Positions 33,067 to 45,490 of a stretch of 64,000 nucleotides of DNA are shown here, piece by piece. Source of the DNA: Fragum whitleyi. Taxonomy: Eukaryota > Mollusca > Bivalvia > Cardiida > Cardiidae. Below the pieces are notes generated by a model. The model worked only from the letters and a program-made list of their open reading frames with translations, was not told the DNA's origin and did not search any database. Numbering within the stretch: the first letter of the stretch is position 1; each line of letters opens with the position of its first letter. Made by a program: the position numbers and the translations under genes. The stretch lies in the NCBI GenBank assembly GCA_948146395.1, contig OX411558.1, forward strand, positions 38,080,850-38,144,849, in the 5' to 3' direction.

Positions 33067-33909
33067 TAAGGTAAGTTATATCGTAATATGGTCATGCACC
33101 TCGATCAAGACCATTCTAAACCGTTCGCCAATGCTACGTTCATTCATTCCAAAACACAGACTCAAACCATTCAAAAACGCTCCGAAATCGTTAGAACAAT
33201 TCAGATCCGATCAAAGGGATTAATACTTCACCGATTTATCAAATTATTCCACGAATATTTTGGCTGGTGTGGAATTCAAAGCAATTCGGAACATCACTCG
33301 CCGATTTCCGTAAACTGCAACACACCTCGGATGTATATAAGGCGGATGGGTGAGTAACCAAATTGTGCATTATATTAGGTGGAATAATTGTAAGAAAAAC
33401 TAGCGCGGAAACAACCGACGCTATCTTTTGATTTATATTTTTACAGCAAATAACGGCGGAAAAATCTTGATTTTTGATAATGACGAATCATTCTCAAAAA
33501 TTACGATTTTTCACCCGTTATTTAAGAATCTAATGATATTTATTTAAGGATACGGTGATTTCACGTCAGTGACTTAAACGAGTAGCGTTGGCGACGTCGA
33601 ATCTTTTCACTCAAAGTATCTAGGGCTAACGCCATTTAAACTGACGTCATCGAGTCTTTCCTAGGTATTCAAGTAATTTGTAAAAATAGTCCTTCTATGT
33701 ACATCAGAGGTTGATCGTGACTTGTGTTCTGAATGATTTCAAAGCGTCTTTTAAGTTCGTGAAGACACAATAGCGAGACGAAAGTAGCGATGTTGGATTA
33801 CCCTCCTTTATTGTCGTTAAAAAAATCACTACATACATTCATCCAATATTATTCTAAATTTACTTTTAATATCGTTTACTATGTCAATTTCACAATGTTA
33901 TTAACTGTA
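33067..33909 (-). mobile_element. MITE1 copy I (subfamily B), split by family Y
   Basis: 33067-33282 is the right half in inverse (CTCGATCAAGACCATTC, GGCTGGTGTGGAATTC). 33746-33909 is the left half, ending CACAATGTTATTAACTG. The two halves join across the insertion of family Y at 33283-33737, which duplicates TTCAAAGC. Confidence 0.85.
33283..33737 (+). mobile_element. Family Y element copy 1, 8-bp target duplication
   Basis: It is flanked by TTCAAAGC at 33275-33282 and 33738-33745. The terminus begins AATTCGGAACATCACTCG and the other end is TGTTCTGAATGAT, giving short inverted ends of the type ATCATTC.GAACA. An internal stretch has a dyad (AAAATCTTGATTTTTGA / AATTACGATTTTTCACC). An 8-bp duplication with short ends suggests the hAT superfamily. 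It has no coding. Confidence 0.75.
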
Positions 33910-36900
33910 GCTTAACATTTCAATGTCAACAATCTTAGAATATTCTCAATGTCAAGGTGATGCTAGTGTGCTGTTACATAACAGCAGATTTTTCCTGTCT
34001 GTGACTCCTAAAATAGACCAAAGTCTCCTAAATATAGCAGATTTGTTTGTAATTACATTAATTTATTCCCCTGGGAAGAATTCAGTCCTTGTATTCATTG
34101 TGCAAATATCGTTTTGGTAAGAACATTGAAAGGATGTTTCTAAAATACAGTTATTAAAGTCGGGAAATTCTTGCCGTCTCATTTATGATAATGCAAATGT
34201 AAGCATACAATTTTTGCTTGCTAAGTGAAAGAATAAGGGGACAATGATAGTCCCATATCGGTCCCCTGAGTATGCGAGTTTCAAGTTTTAAAGAGTGTGA
34301 GACAATACCATAAATTTTGAAAATTGTGTGTCTTAAGGTTTTGAACGAGAAAAGTTTCATGACTCTTTCGTTTATCACGCACTGTATACGTTTAATTTAA
34401 ATTTAAGGGTATCATTGAAACCGTTTTTGGACAACACATAGATCGATAATAAAGCAGAAAAATGATAGTATGAGGTAAAAACTTTTTGCAAGGAAATGTA
34501 TTTTATAAGAAATTCTTCTTGATATCTGCTTATAAGAAAGACCCCACAAAGCAGGACTAATATTGAAGTTGCAGTAGTAATACAGGACTGATATTAGAGT
34601 TAGAACAGTAATTTAAAGCTCGATGATAAAGATTCTTAGATTTATAAGTCATGCCAAATGCCAAACCCAAAATCTCAAAACGAATGGATTACTTTCAGGA
34701 ACCAGATTTTCCCCCAAAAATATATAGCCACTCACCTTTAGTGTATATGCATAGGCTTACAGTTCTTTGACCTTAATAAAGTTTTATCCATCTTTAGAAG
34801 GTTTAATTTCAAAAGATTTAAAATTGTTTACAAACAAAATTTGTATAAAAGAAACGTTTCATGTAGGCCAACAGTTTATTTCTTCTAAAAAAAAAACAAC
34901 AAGGAAAGTAAGACGAAATATAGCCAAATCTACACCAAATTTGTTCGGAGAGTTTTTCAGGTCAGTCGGATGAAGCGTTTTGAGAATGGGAGGATCTTTG
35001 GCATATCACCGGAAAGGACTTCGTGACATTTGTTTTGTTTGTGCTCTAGAAGACTAGTTTAGTCTTTTGATATATTTGACTGCTTTTTAACATTTCCTGT
35101 TCATGTTTGGCACTTTTAACACAAAGGACAAAACATGTATTGTGTCGTCTTCACAAGTCATTCCATTGCTTTTTGTTCTCACAATTCAGGAAGACTGCGT
35201 TCACCTACTGTTTATTGTTTATGCTAATAAAATTGTGGTTATTTAGCTCCCAGGAGCTCAATGTGCTTCTGTTAGCTTGAGCGTTTACCTTTGATATCAC
35301 GTGCGGTGTCTATGATTTCTAAAATCATCTACCATGAATCAATTTTAACTAAACTTAGCAAGCACTGTCCTTAGGGAACCCTTTTATAAAATACTTAGTT
35401 CATTAATATGAAAATTGTCGTGAGGAAGGATGTGCTATCTTTAGATTGAAAAAAAATAAAGCTAAATCATTCTGGGCTAAATTGAACATGACAGGCATGT
35501 TCCTTTCACGATTGCTATATACCGGAAAATCTCGAAACGCAGGAAAATGGACTTTTCGATAAATCGTGAATGCCAACCTTCAGTTTCAATTTAACTACAT
35601 TTCATATTTTATACTGACGTCTTTTTTTTACTGTCGTCAAGAAAAAACGCATCAGTGAAATTTGGCATTTTTGTTCTCTGTGGCATCTTTGAGCCTGAAA
35701 ATTATGATAAAACCCTCTTTACACGCTTCATAATGAAAACATTTCGTGGTTTTAGATTAACTTTAACACGAGTAGTTGTTCTTTATTCGAGCTACGCTTG
35801 CGTCTTCTACACTATGTTGCTTTTGCAAAAAAACCCCCCAAAAACAGATGTGTAGACAAGATAACCGCGATCGATTTTGCAGTGATTCGCACAAGAAGTT
35901 TTCAAGTATTCTGTCTTTTTTGTCACAAAGACAAAATAACCACTATTGCCATCGTAGTTTTGAGCTCTTAAATTGGGGTCGACCAATCACTCGTTTACAA
36001 ATTCTGATATGTCAGCGAAACTATTGATTTTTTCTAACAGGTTTCATTCTTGTTGATGTAGAAATAATCTTTTGTGTGTGTGGTTTAGATGCGTAATTGA
36101 ATGATTTGAGTCAGTGTACGGAAAGAAAGAATGAGCGATAATCGACTTATTTGGTATGGTTTAATCAAGGTGATTGTCAAAATAACGATGTTATTGTCTC
36201 CATTGGGGTGCAAATCTAAGCAGCTGAATAACTACTCTTCAAAAGCGACCCAAACTCAGTTCTCCCAGAGCTGGACTGCGATTAATTTACCCTCAATATG
36301 GAGACTGATTTTTCAATATTGAATTTGTATTTTTGGACTGGCGGGAAAACTTTAGCCATGTTAGTGTTTACGTTTGACAACTTTAGAATTTATTTGTAAA
36401 ATGTTTACCTTCAAATAGTCAGGTTTTGGCCTGGTTCAACAGGCCATATGAGACAAATCTGTATCATGGAAATTGCCTAAGAAAAAAAGATAATCGAGTC
36501 AAAAACCGAAAAACGTGTGTACTTCGTAGCTTTTTTGTGCTCATGCGCGTGCAAAAATAAGTCTAGTATACGTCATCAACTTTTGTGCGACACGTGGTGT
36601 TTTGTGTGTTCAACGCAGTGCTTGCAAATCAGTGCTTGTACTGAAGGCAAGGGAGCTGAATAGACGAAACAACACATTTAATGCACGTTTAATTTGTTGT
36701 TTCGTAACAGATAATTACTCATCTCCTCCTCCGTAAGTTTTTGTTATGTCTATATTCCATTGGCATTTCGATTACGTTTTTTTTGTCTGATATCCTAGCC
36801 AGTAGTCAGTAATGAAAAAAATAGGCTCTAGACTTCACAAAATGAATCATTAACTTTGTCTTGGACTTTGGCAGCAAGTTTCATGTAGGAGCCGAGCAAT

Positions 36901-37497
36901 TTAAATCAGTTATTGCCGACCAGTCCAAATTTCAACATTGTTTTTTTTTACTCAATGCAAAAAATACAATGTGTATTTTTACCTAAATAAATTTATGTCT
37001 ATTGACATCAGTATACATTACAAATATTTTACTGTATAATCCCACACATAGAAGAAGTGACCTTTTTGTCATAAGATTAAAGGCTACGTGATAGAAACAT
37101 ATCAACGTAGAAGTTATCAAAGAAACGGTATGTCTGTCAATAGTTCTTTTTTCTCTTGTGTGAATGATAACTCTGATCTATAGAACTTGGTTTCAAATGA
37201 ATCAAATAACTACTCCAAACCACCCTACTATTCCTGACTGTTTAATTTGAATTGTGACTTCCCTTTGAGGGAAAACATACAGCTGTTATATACACATTCA
37301 AACTTATGAAACAGCATGGGCGTAAAGTGTCTTTCACATGGACTTGCATGTGATTTTAAACTGGAAAAGGGTAAACAACAAGAGCTGTCGGAGGACAACG
37401 AAGCTCGACTATTTTAGTGCTTGATAAAAAATAAAAAAAAACGGAAAAAAAAGAAAAAAAAACAATATCGGTATTGATAAAAATCAAATACATTCAA
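33910..37497. other. No gene seen, one MITE1 fragment inside
   Basis: AT-rich, with several 60-80 codon frames of no recognisable character. 36085-36205 is listed separately. GACTGGCGGGAAAAC near 36338 may be a scrap of family W. Confidence 0.4.
36085..36205 (+). mobile_element. MITE1 3'-end fragment
   Basis: A diverged copy of the 3' module: TTGAGTCAGTGTACGGAAAG, GAATGAGCGATAATCG, GATTGTCAAAATAACGATG. Confidence 0.5.
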
Positions 37498-37742
37498 TAT
37501 GAGCCTGTGTGTGACATTTCCAACAATTTCAAATGTGTGCAAAGCAAAGACTCTGGCCAGTCTGTGTATCTGCAAAGTCTGACCAGAGTCTTCACTATGC
37601 GCTGAGTAGCTAGATAAGGTCTCAAAGTATTTGTACACCATCAGGTAACTTTATATTTACAGTTTGTGGCTGCATGGGTCTCTGAATGTTTGCACCTCGC
37701 GCACATGCCAAATTGTTGGAAATGTCACCCACAGGCTCATAT
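37498..37742 (+). mobile_element. MITE4 copy 1
   Basis: The ends ATATGAGCCTGTGTGTGAC and CACCCACAGGCTCATAT are inverse over about 35 bp (CATTTCCAACAATTTCAAATG against CCAAATTGTTGGAAATG). The core is GGCCAGTCTGTGTATCTGC and AAAGTCTGACCAG. Confidence 0.85.
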
Positions 37743-38055
37743 CAGAGTGAATCTTTGTCAAGTGACCGGTAATATAGTCACAGCAGCACGTTTCAAAGCA
37801 ATGGTTTTAATAGAAACAGAGAATTTACAGATTTACATCAGTTGCACGTAAAAACTTGACCAAAATTATTAAGTCTGAAAGGGTTTAAATTCAACTTAAT
37901 TCAATATCAGAGTGATGAACCTTTGTCTAAAAGGTTAATATTATTGTCAGAGAAGCATGTGCAAAATTTGAGAAAGTAATACCCTAAGGAGAAACAATGA
38001 TTTTGCACTGTTGTACGTAAATCCTTAGTCGAGCTAAAACTTATGTAAAAATATA

Positions 38056-38290
38056 CGTACTTTTGTGTTTGTGCGTCTTCATGGAACAATCAGACGTTTT
38101 AAAACCCACGCCCGCCAATACGATTTAGCGATATGTAAAAAATGCCGATCCCTTTGACCGATTTCGAAGTATTTTTAAACGAATTAGGAGCGGGTTAGAA
38201 TGGTTTAATTGAGAGTTTAGAATTAATATAAAATGAGACATTTAGAGGTTGATTTAGAATAGATCTGATCAAGGTGAACGTCAAATACTT
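38056..38290 (+). mobile_element. MITE1 fragment J (subfamily B, right half)
   Basis: The type B core TGTGCGTCTTCATGGAAC and AACCCACGCCCGCCAATAC is followed by a degraded 3' module ending GGTGAACGTCAAATAC. The left half is absent. Confidence 0.7.
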
Positions 38291-38307
38291 CTAAATATTC
38301 TAAAGTA

Positions 38308-38460
38308 TATATATAATACGTACTTAGTGTTTTGTATGGAAAAAAATATCTAACGAGGTTGGGAGAATTGATCATTGTCGAGGCTCTGCCGAGACAATTA
38401 CCAATTCTCACAACCGAGTTAGATATTTTTTCATACAATACACTTAGTACGTATTATATT
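38308..38460. repeat. Hairpin element FB3
   Basis: Long, well-matched arms: ATAATACGTACTTAGTG / CACTTAGTACGTATTAT and AATATCTAACGAGGTTGGG / CACAACCGAGTTAGATATT. The loop contains GAGGCTCTGCC. Each arm is about 70 nt. Confidence 0.85.
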
Positions 38461-38675
38461 TATCTTATAACCTCTTTTTGTCTTGTTTTAGTCGATGTTT
38501 CTAACTTAAATGCTAGTTTCTAAAAATAACTGTATGATATTATTGTTCTAAAAATAACTATGTGATATCATAAAAAATATCATACGGGATGTTATCATAC
38601 GGATATTTGTATAGTTATAAGATAAAATCGGATACCAACCTTTGTCAAATTTGCAATTTTTTGACTCGATACCTT

Positions 38676-39183
38676 GTCACTTCGGAACATCTCTCGGACT
38701 TTTCCGTTAACTTGAAAGTACATCGGACGTAAATGTAGTAATTTGGGGTCATTTTTAAGAAATACGTCTGCTGGTGGTAACTTGGTCAATACGCCTAGAG
38801 AAAAAATAGTTGCTTTCCCTTCGTCAAATGCTTTCCGTTCGACCATTTAAGTTGGCCCTAACTGAAGAAATCAATCCTGAAATAAATGAGAAAACGCAAA
38901 TAGTCATCGACTTTGATAAAAAGTCTATTTTGCTCATCTGAAAATAAGTTATACATGTAACTTTAACAAAATTTCTTTTCCCGTCTTTAGGTTAAACCTA
39001 TCATTATATTATCATACCTTGATTTCAAAACGCAGCAAAGCACTCCGTTTGATAATCAAAATAATATTTTTTAGATTAAATCTTCGTTGATTTTGTTTTA
39101 CTTGACGTCATCTTGATGATTGTGACGTCATATAAATTCACGTGCTTAATGGCGCGCTCTCGTGTCTGCGTCCGTTTTTATCC
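38676..39183 (+). repeat. Family Z copy Z3
   Basis: It has CGGAACATCTCTCGGAC, TTTTCCGTTAACTTGAAAG and CATCGGACGTAAATGTAGTA. Further on are TGACGTCA at 39103 and 39123, CACGTG at 39139 and GGCGCGCTCTCGTG. It abuts family Y copy 2. Confidence 0.65.
39123..39144 (+). promoter_or_regulatory. CRE-like plus E-box-like pair in Z3
   Basis: TGACGTCA and CACGTG are separated by 8 bp. Both are palindromic binding sites of bZIP and bHLH factor families. Their recurrence at 11202, 41087 and 52723 comes from repeat copies. Activity is inference only. Confidence 0.3.
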
Positions 39184-39676
39184 ATCATTCTGAACATCAC
39201 TCGGCCATTTCCGTAAACTGCAACAGACCTCGGATGTATATAAGGCGCATGTGTATGTAACAAAATTGTGCACTTTGTTAGCCGAAAACAGTGTAAGAAA
39301 ACTAGCGCGGAAACACCCGACGCTATCTTTTGATACAGTAAGAAATGGCTGAAAAAATCTTGATTTTTAAGAATGATTCGTCATTCTCAAAAATTGTGAT
39401 TTTTCAGCTGTTATTTAAGAATCTATAGATATTTATAAAAATGATACGCGGGTTTCACGTCATTGACTTATACGAGTAGCGTTGGCGACGTCGAATGTTT
39501 TCACTTAAATTTTCGAGGGCTAGCGCCATTCTGACTAACGTCATCGAGTTTTTCCAAGGGTTTCCCCGTAATATTTAGAAATAGTCCATCTATGTACATC
39601 CGAGGTGGATCGTGAGATTGGCCGAGTGGTATTTCCGGTGTCTATTCCGTAGGATCGTAGAAGGTTCTCGAATGAT
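39184..39676 (+). mobile_element. Family Y copy 2
   Basis: It starts ATCATTCTGAACATCACTCG and ends GGTTCTCGAATGAT. The interior is collinear with 33283-33737 (ACTAGCGCGGAAACACCCG, ACGAGTAGCGTTGGCGACG). A target duplication is not clear (TTTTATCC against TTTGTCAC). Confidence 0.75.
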
Positions 39677-39872
39677 TTTGTCACTGGTAAAAAAATGCTG
39701 AGTGATCGGACCCATAAAAAAACCCGTGACCCGTGAAAAAAATTACGCAAATCTTTTTAGTACCTCCAAGCCCTTGTACATGCATCATATTTTACGTTGT
39801 TTGGTAGTCAAAACCTCGTAACTACAGCTTAAATAAATTGGAGTTACGAGATTTTGATCACCCACCGACGAT

Positions 39873-40303
39873 TAACTGAATAATATCGTGTAATTGACAA
39901 GTTAAACGACTTTGGAATGACATTGAATGAGTGTGTGGAGCGAGTTTTGAATGAAATGTAAGGGAGATGATGCATATTGCTTATAATTTCGACCGAATTG
40001 AACGGATTTAGAGATAACTTGTAACCTCTCTTTCATTTTCAGTATTTTGATGTTTGTGTATCTTTTCGGGCTTAACAGAAGCTAAAATTTCCAACCATGG
40101 AAAAAATTGTGCAATGAATTGAACGATTTGAATAAAGTGCAGATCATTTTGAATAATTTCGAAGCATTTTAAACAGTTTTGAGCGTTCTTGAGTGGTCGG
40201 AGTGAGTATCACATTGTAGAATTGAATGTTTGCAGTGCTGAGCGAGTGATTTTTAATGATTTTGATCGGAGTGATTCTCAATTTTACGATGAGACTAGCT
40301 GTA
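39873..40303 (+). mobile_element. MITE1 copy K (subfamily B-like, diverged)
   Basis: The left end is AACTGAATAATATCGTGTAA, the right end TTACGATGAGACTAGCTGTA. The centre still shows GTTTGTGTATCTTTTCGGGC of the type B core. Confidence 0.75.
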
Positions 40304-41019
40304 TGTCAAGAGATTACTAAATTCGTGTAAAGGGCTTTGTATTATTAAAGAGATGATGAGAATATATTTGAATTCATAAGGTATAAATATAAATACTTGT
40401 ACGATTCACAGATTCATTAATTAAATATAAGTAGGTTTTAGTTTAACGGCATCTCCATTAATTCAATAAAACTATTCTCTGCATTCTCTTATAAATTAAT
40501 TCCATGAGCAAAAAGGTACATATTTCTTAATGAATGAGACATATTACTATTGAGCTATTATAATATCAAACTTATAAAATACCCGCGAAGTTAATATTAA
40601 TTTTCTAGAGGTTTGATTTTATTTTTCTGGTAATTCGAATGCACCAACAAGGATAAATTCAAATCTAAAGATGATTTGTATACCAATCGAATGAAAAAAA
40701 AAAGGCTCACATAGCTTGAAATTCATCACTTCTTTCATGTTACGCCTGAATTCCGATCCAGTTAAAATACATTTTAACATATTTTGAACTAAACATCTTT
40801 GATTTTAATTAGCTTGTCATAAGACCATGAATCAAAAAGCAAATTGTAAACGATGACTTCCTGTTATTTTGAAATCTTATATCAAAATAGATGAGACGAT
40901 AGCGTCTTGAGAAAATGATAAATCATACCACAATGGCGTAAAACGCATATACGAATTAAGAAGAAATTACTAAGAACTTTATTCGCAATAAAATCCATAC
41001 GCCATGTGTTGTAACTGTG
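40304..41019. other. No gene seen
   Basis: AT-rich, nothing recognised. Confidence 0.5.
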
Positions 41020-41130
41020 TACACAGATCATATACCTCAGCCCATTTTCGACTCAAAGTCATCTTTAGCACGAACGTTGATTCTTTTGACGTCATATATC
41101 CCACGTGCTAAATGAGGCGCTTCGCTTTCT
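41020..41130 (+). repeat. Family Z-related fragment with CRE/E-box pair
   Basis: TGACGTCA at 41087-41094 and CACGTG at 41102-41107 are 7 bp apart. The fragment is collinear with 11120-11235 (GTGTACACAGATCAT, GTCATCTTTAGCACGAACG). Confidence 0.6.
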
Positions 41131-41180
41131 GTGAATTTATCCTAACATCATTTAGACTATGGGCTACTGGGACCCCTGTT

Positions 41181-41199
41181 CCCCCCCCCCCCCCCCCCC
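41181..41199 (+). repeat. C19 homopolymer
   Basis: Nineteen C followed by five G, at the outer edge of the foldback-like element. Length may be unreliable in the assembly. Confidence 0.9.
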
Positions 41200-43619
41200 G
41201 GGGGAATTTTGTACACTATGATTTTCTGAAAGGTACATGTATAAGCAACATTTTAAGACATGTTAGCACTCTGGCGAGTGGGGCTTTTGTAAGATACGTT
41301 ACTTTGAAATCACCCACCCTAGATCCTTATTAAATTCTAAATTTTGCTCCCATTTTGTGAAACTCTTTGGGCAGATTGCGATTTTTAGTACTATCTCATC
41401 CATGATTCTTGAGTATGAGTGATAAAACATCCACAGAATCCTGTATGATTCAAGAAAATACGTGAAATATACGTTACAATTACAAAATTGATTCTCAATA
41501 TTCGCCTATATAAAGATATTGGCATTTGGGTGCCAAAAATATTCAAAGTCAAGACTTGTTGGCAAAATTCACAAGGTAATATGATGAATTCATATTTACA
41601 TAGTTTATTTTGACTTGCATATTACTTGTTTTATGCGTAGAAATAAAAAGATTTGAGCACATGTCCTTTCAAACCCTTTATACAATGTAATTTCATATGT
41701 CGTTCATAAACAGAAAAAAGGAGAATGGCAGCTGCAATTTACTACTCTGATCATGCATAATAAAACAAGAATATCATTTATAACTGATATCCTTATAACG
41801 ACAAATGCTTTATGTCTCTGAAGGAATGTTGTAACATACGTTACCTCAAACTATTTTACCAAAACCTGTTTAAAGTGTTTTATTTTTTATCAATAAGGGT
41901 TAAAATTCTTTGAATTTGTAGCTCTCAGTTCTGTTTCTTAGAAAATGCATCAGTAATGAAGGCAAATGCATGACCAACAGAAGATCAAAGATCCCCTACC
42001 ACTAATGGTATTAAAATTTAGACCTTTATTGAGAAGTCAATGTTATTTCTTTGAACAGCCAAGAAGGAAATTCTTATTAAATGCTAGTTTTTACATATTG
42101 TCTTTTAGTGTGAAGTGATAAATCATAAAAATTGAAGTAAGTATCATTTGTAGTATCCCATCTCACAAAATTAAACAATTTGAGATTTGAGATCATAATT
42201 TTGAAATAGCCAAATCATTAATAGATGTATATCCAATTGCTGAAATCGAGATACCTACACCCTTCTAAATCAGCACAGATTTTAATAATCATTTAAAATT
42301 AGAAATTAAAATTATCTTGAAAAATATTCAATAAAAATACTGTTTTTTTGATAGATATGGATATGTATTTTGTATGTTGTACTATACCTGTTGTTTAATT
42401 TCATCATAGGAAAATATCTGTTCAGCGCAATGACATGACTTTCAATCACACAATGCAGCATGACAGCTTAAAGATTTTAATCAATTGAAACTTTTTTCAA
42501 AATCACTTAGTTACTTAAGCATGTATATCATTTATCCCTTATTTCGTGCATTGGTTTATTTGTTGCCTATAGATGTTTTGAAACAGAATACCGATGGTCA
42601 TAATCTAGTTACGTATGTTACCATTTGTATGAAACAAGTCGCAATTATCTTAAATGCACTTCAGTGAGTATACTGTGGCCATTTAAGTCAAAATCATTGT
42701 TTCTCTTTGATTATGATGGAGTTTTTTGGTTTTACTGCATGTTTTTCCAATTACTTGTCTGGAATGTTGGCCAAGTGGTTAGAATAAAACTTAATGGTTA
42801 GTAGAAGAGTCTTGTACCTGTGCACATGAGAAAAACATGAGAGTTATGCCCAAGAACCATTAGTATATTAATTAGAATGGGCATTCTTCAATTCTTTTCT
42901 CTACTTTAACACAAACTGCATGTACATATATATTGAAAGTTAGCCAGCAATGTCAAACAGGAATGCAAATAGAGCGTTAAATCACCAGCCATTTACATAT
43001 TTTCACCTATAAAGCCCTTATAAGCATGCGACTTATAGACCCATCATGCAATTTTCTTATTTTTAAGAAATAAGTCTTGGGTTGTATTTGAATGAGGGTC
43101 TGATATTGATGAAATCCTATTGCTTAAGCAATTTATCAAAATTCTTTTATTGTTTCAGAATGTAAGATATAAAAGAAGCGCTTCCTCATCTAAAATAATA
43201 TGTTTCTTTCTGCATAAAAAGTACTTATAGTTTGTATCTAGTTCAAAGTTAAAGCATTTTTTAAGCATCTTTGTTTTACTAAAATCTTTACCATTGTAAG
43301 AACTAATTATGTTCAAGAGAATTGCAACTGGTGTACATCTAATTGTCCTTTGGAAGCAGCAATTATGCTTGATTTTCTAAAAAACGGTTTTTTAAATGTA
43401 ACATATATTACTCTCTTTAATAGCTAAATCAAAATGTATATGGCAATGTACTATTCTTTTGAACATAATATGGTCATACTCATGTAAATTTTCAGTATTG
43501 AACTGAATTGCCCAGGTTCTTGACAAAAATAGGATTGCATGCAATGTACTTTTCATTCAATTTGAAACAATAGAGAGCTAAAATGCTTCAAGGAATTTTC
43601 AGGCCATGTTAACAGTATA

Positions 43620-43855
43620 ACACTTATCAAGGTGGCTTATCCACCTAACCATGAATTCCTTGTATTTATCATACACATCATTCCATTCATCACATCATCC
43701 TTTTAAAGCCTCTAGCGGCTTATTCAACGAAGATGAATGATAATCAACTTGTTTGTACTGGCTGATGAAACCTAGTACCTATGATATTGAGTCAAATGCG
43801 CTACCAAATCCAATGTGCTACCAACTGTGCTGCGATCAGAATCAATTCTAAGTAA
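43620..43855 (-). mobile_element. SINE fragment S5, diverged
   Basis: CACCTAACCATGAATTCC, GCCTCTAGCGGCTTATTC, GATAATCAACTTG and CTACCAACTGTGCTGCGATC follow the order of S1. It lies inside the foldback-like element. Confidence 0.6.
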
Positions 43856-45490
43856 TACTTTTAACTTTTCTGTACTAAATTTATAGAAATATTGCTTAAA
43901 AATATTGAAGGAACAGCTTTTTTCATCTAATTGGTCATCATTTTTCACAATGAAAGCTGTCTCTTATCATCAGAAGTAACTTATATAACTTGTGTTTTAT
44001 TCTAAAAATGTAAAAAAAAGTCTCAAACATAGAAGAAACCATAAGCTGCCTCAACATTGAGTTTGGAAGCTGCCTTTACATTGTGTTTAGTACATTTCCT
44101 GAATCTATGATAGCAGCTCAATAATAATTAGGCTTTTAAAACCAAAATGAGTCTTAAATGATTAAAATTTATATTGATACCTTAAAAAAACTTTAAATAG
44201 TTATTGTTTATAGTTGATTTAGACAATAAGGGATTTTACAACAATGCAATCAGATGAGATATGAATAAGCCTATGGTAATTGATGGGAAAATTGATTACT
44301 TTATAGTAACGTATTTTGCATAATAGCTTGATGGCCAGATGCATAAAAAATTGAAATATCCCAAAGAACAGAAGCTTATAGAAAAACACAGTAAACAAAA
44401 CATTCAGTAGAGCATTGATGAATATAACATTTCTTTTGAATACATTAAATAGAAATTTAAATGTAACGTATTTTACTCCCATGCATTGCTTGTAAGGGCT
44501 ATATTTTTCAATTCATAATGTAAATGGGCTTCAAATACCTTCAGAATCACAAATATCATGAACAAAACACAATACCATTTAATTTTTTACTAAATTACAG
44601 GTAATTTCTATTACAAGCCAACAACTAAAATTGTTATATGAAAATTTTATGGGTGGGTTTCTTTAAAGTAACGTATCTCGCATTTGCCTCAGTGGCCAGA
44701 CTGCTAACAAGTTTCAAAATGTTCAATATTGCATAGGCTTTTAGAAAAGCATTGTTAACAATCTTCCCAATGGGGCAGCTATAGAAAAATCATTTCTATC
44801 TATGTACCTTTCTTTGAAATTAAAAAGTAACGTATTTTACTTCCATATCATGCCTTCAAGGGGGATTTATTTACAAAGTATAACCATGAATTTGCTCTAC
44901 AAATATTCAGCAACATAAATTTTGGCATAAAAAGATAACTTCTGGTCATTTTGACTCATCTTTTCACTGTACAAACCTAAAATCTTGTCTTGAAAATTTG
45001 ATGGGTAATTAACTTTGAGGTAACGTATCACACTAACGCCCCACTTGTTAGAGTGCTAACAAGTCTCAAAATGTTCTATATACCATGGGCTATCAAACAG
45101 GCAATGTTAACAAAATTCCCAGTGAGATGGGGATAGACAATTGATTTCTATATTCATTGTTTTCTATGAAATTTAAGGGTAACGTATTTTACTGCAATAT
45201 CACGACTCTTAAGATGACCCGATTTATCAAAAAAGTCATTGAATGGACCCTACAGTTAATAAGCAACACAAATATATGTATAAGAAGTCAACTTTTTGTC
45301 ATTTTGACTTCAATTTTTTGGGTACTCTTTTAAAATTCATTTTCAAAATTTGGTTGGGTGTGCTACTTAAAAGTAACGTATCTTACAAAAGCCCCACTCG
45401 CCAGAGTGCTAACATGTCTCAAAATGTTCTACATACCATGGACTTTCAGAAAAATATGGTCTATAAAATTCCCCCTGGGGGGGACAAAAC

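Larger units (their letters stand above)
41179..45490. mobile_element. Foldback-like element with GTAACGTAT arrays in its arms
   Basis: About 145 bp at 41181-41325 and 45355-45490 are inverted copies, including GGGGGAATTTT, GACATGTTAGCACTCTGGCG and AGTGGGGCTTTTGTAAGATA. The right arm is a tandem array of about 355-bp units, each with two GTAACGTAT sites. These lie at 44306, 44463, 44668, 44827, 45020, 45179 and 45373, with spacings alternating near 159 and near 195. The left arm holds the inverse ATACGTTAC at 41294, 41469 and 41836. Odd sites are followed by a version of GCCCCACTCGCCAGAGTGC, even sites by TTTTACTTCCATATCATGCC. The centre (about 42000-44300) is AT-rich and has no coding frame. 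The left end abuts a C19 run (41181-41199). Confidence 0.65.

Noticed and set aside
39610..39680. tRNA gene suggested by a perfect box A (TGGCCGAGTGG) at about 39617
   Set aside because: No cloverleaf; the following region matches family Y and the family Z module TCTATTCCGTAG, and box B is only partial.
42765..42825. tRNA or SINE head (TGGCCAAGTGGTTAG)
   Set aside because: No box B at the right distance and no SINE body.
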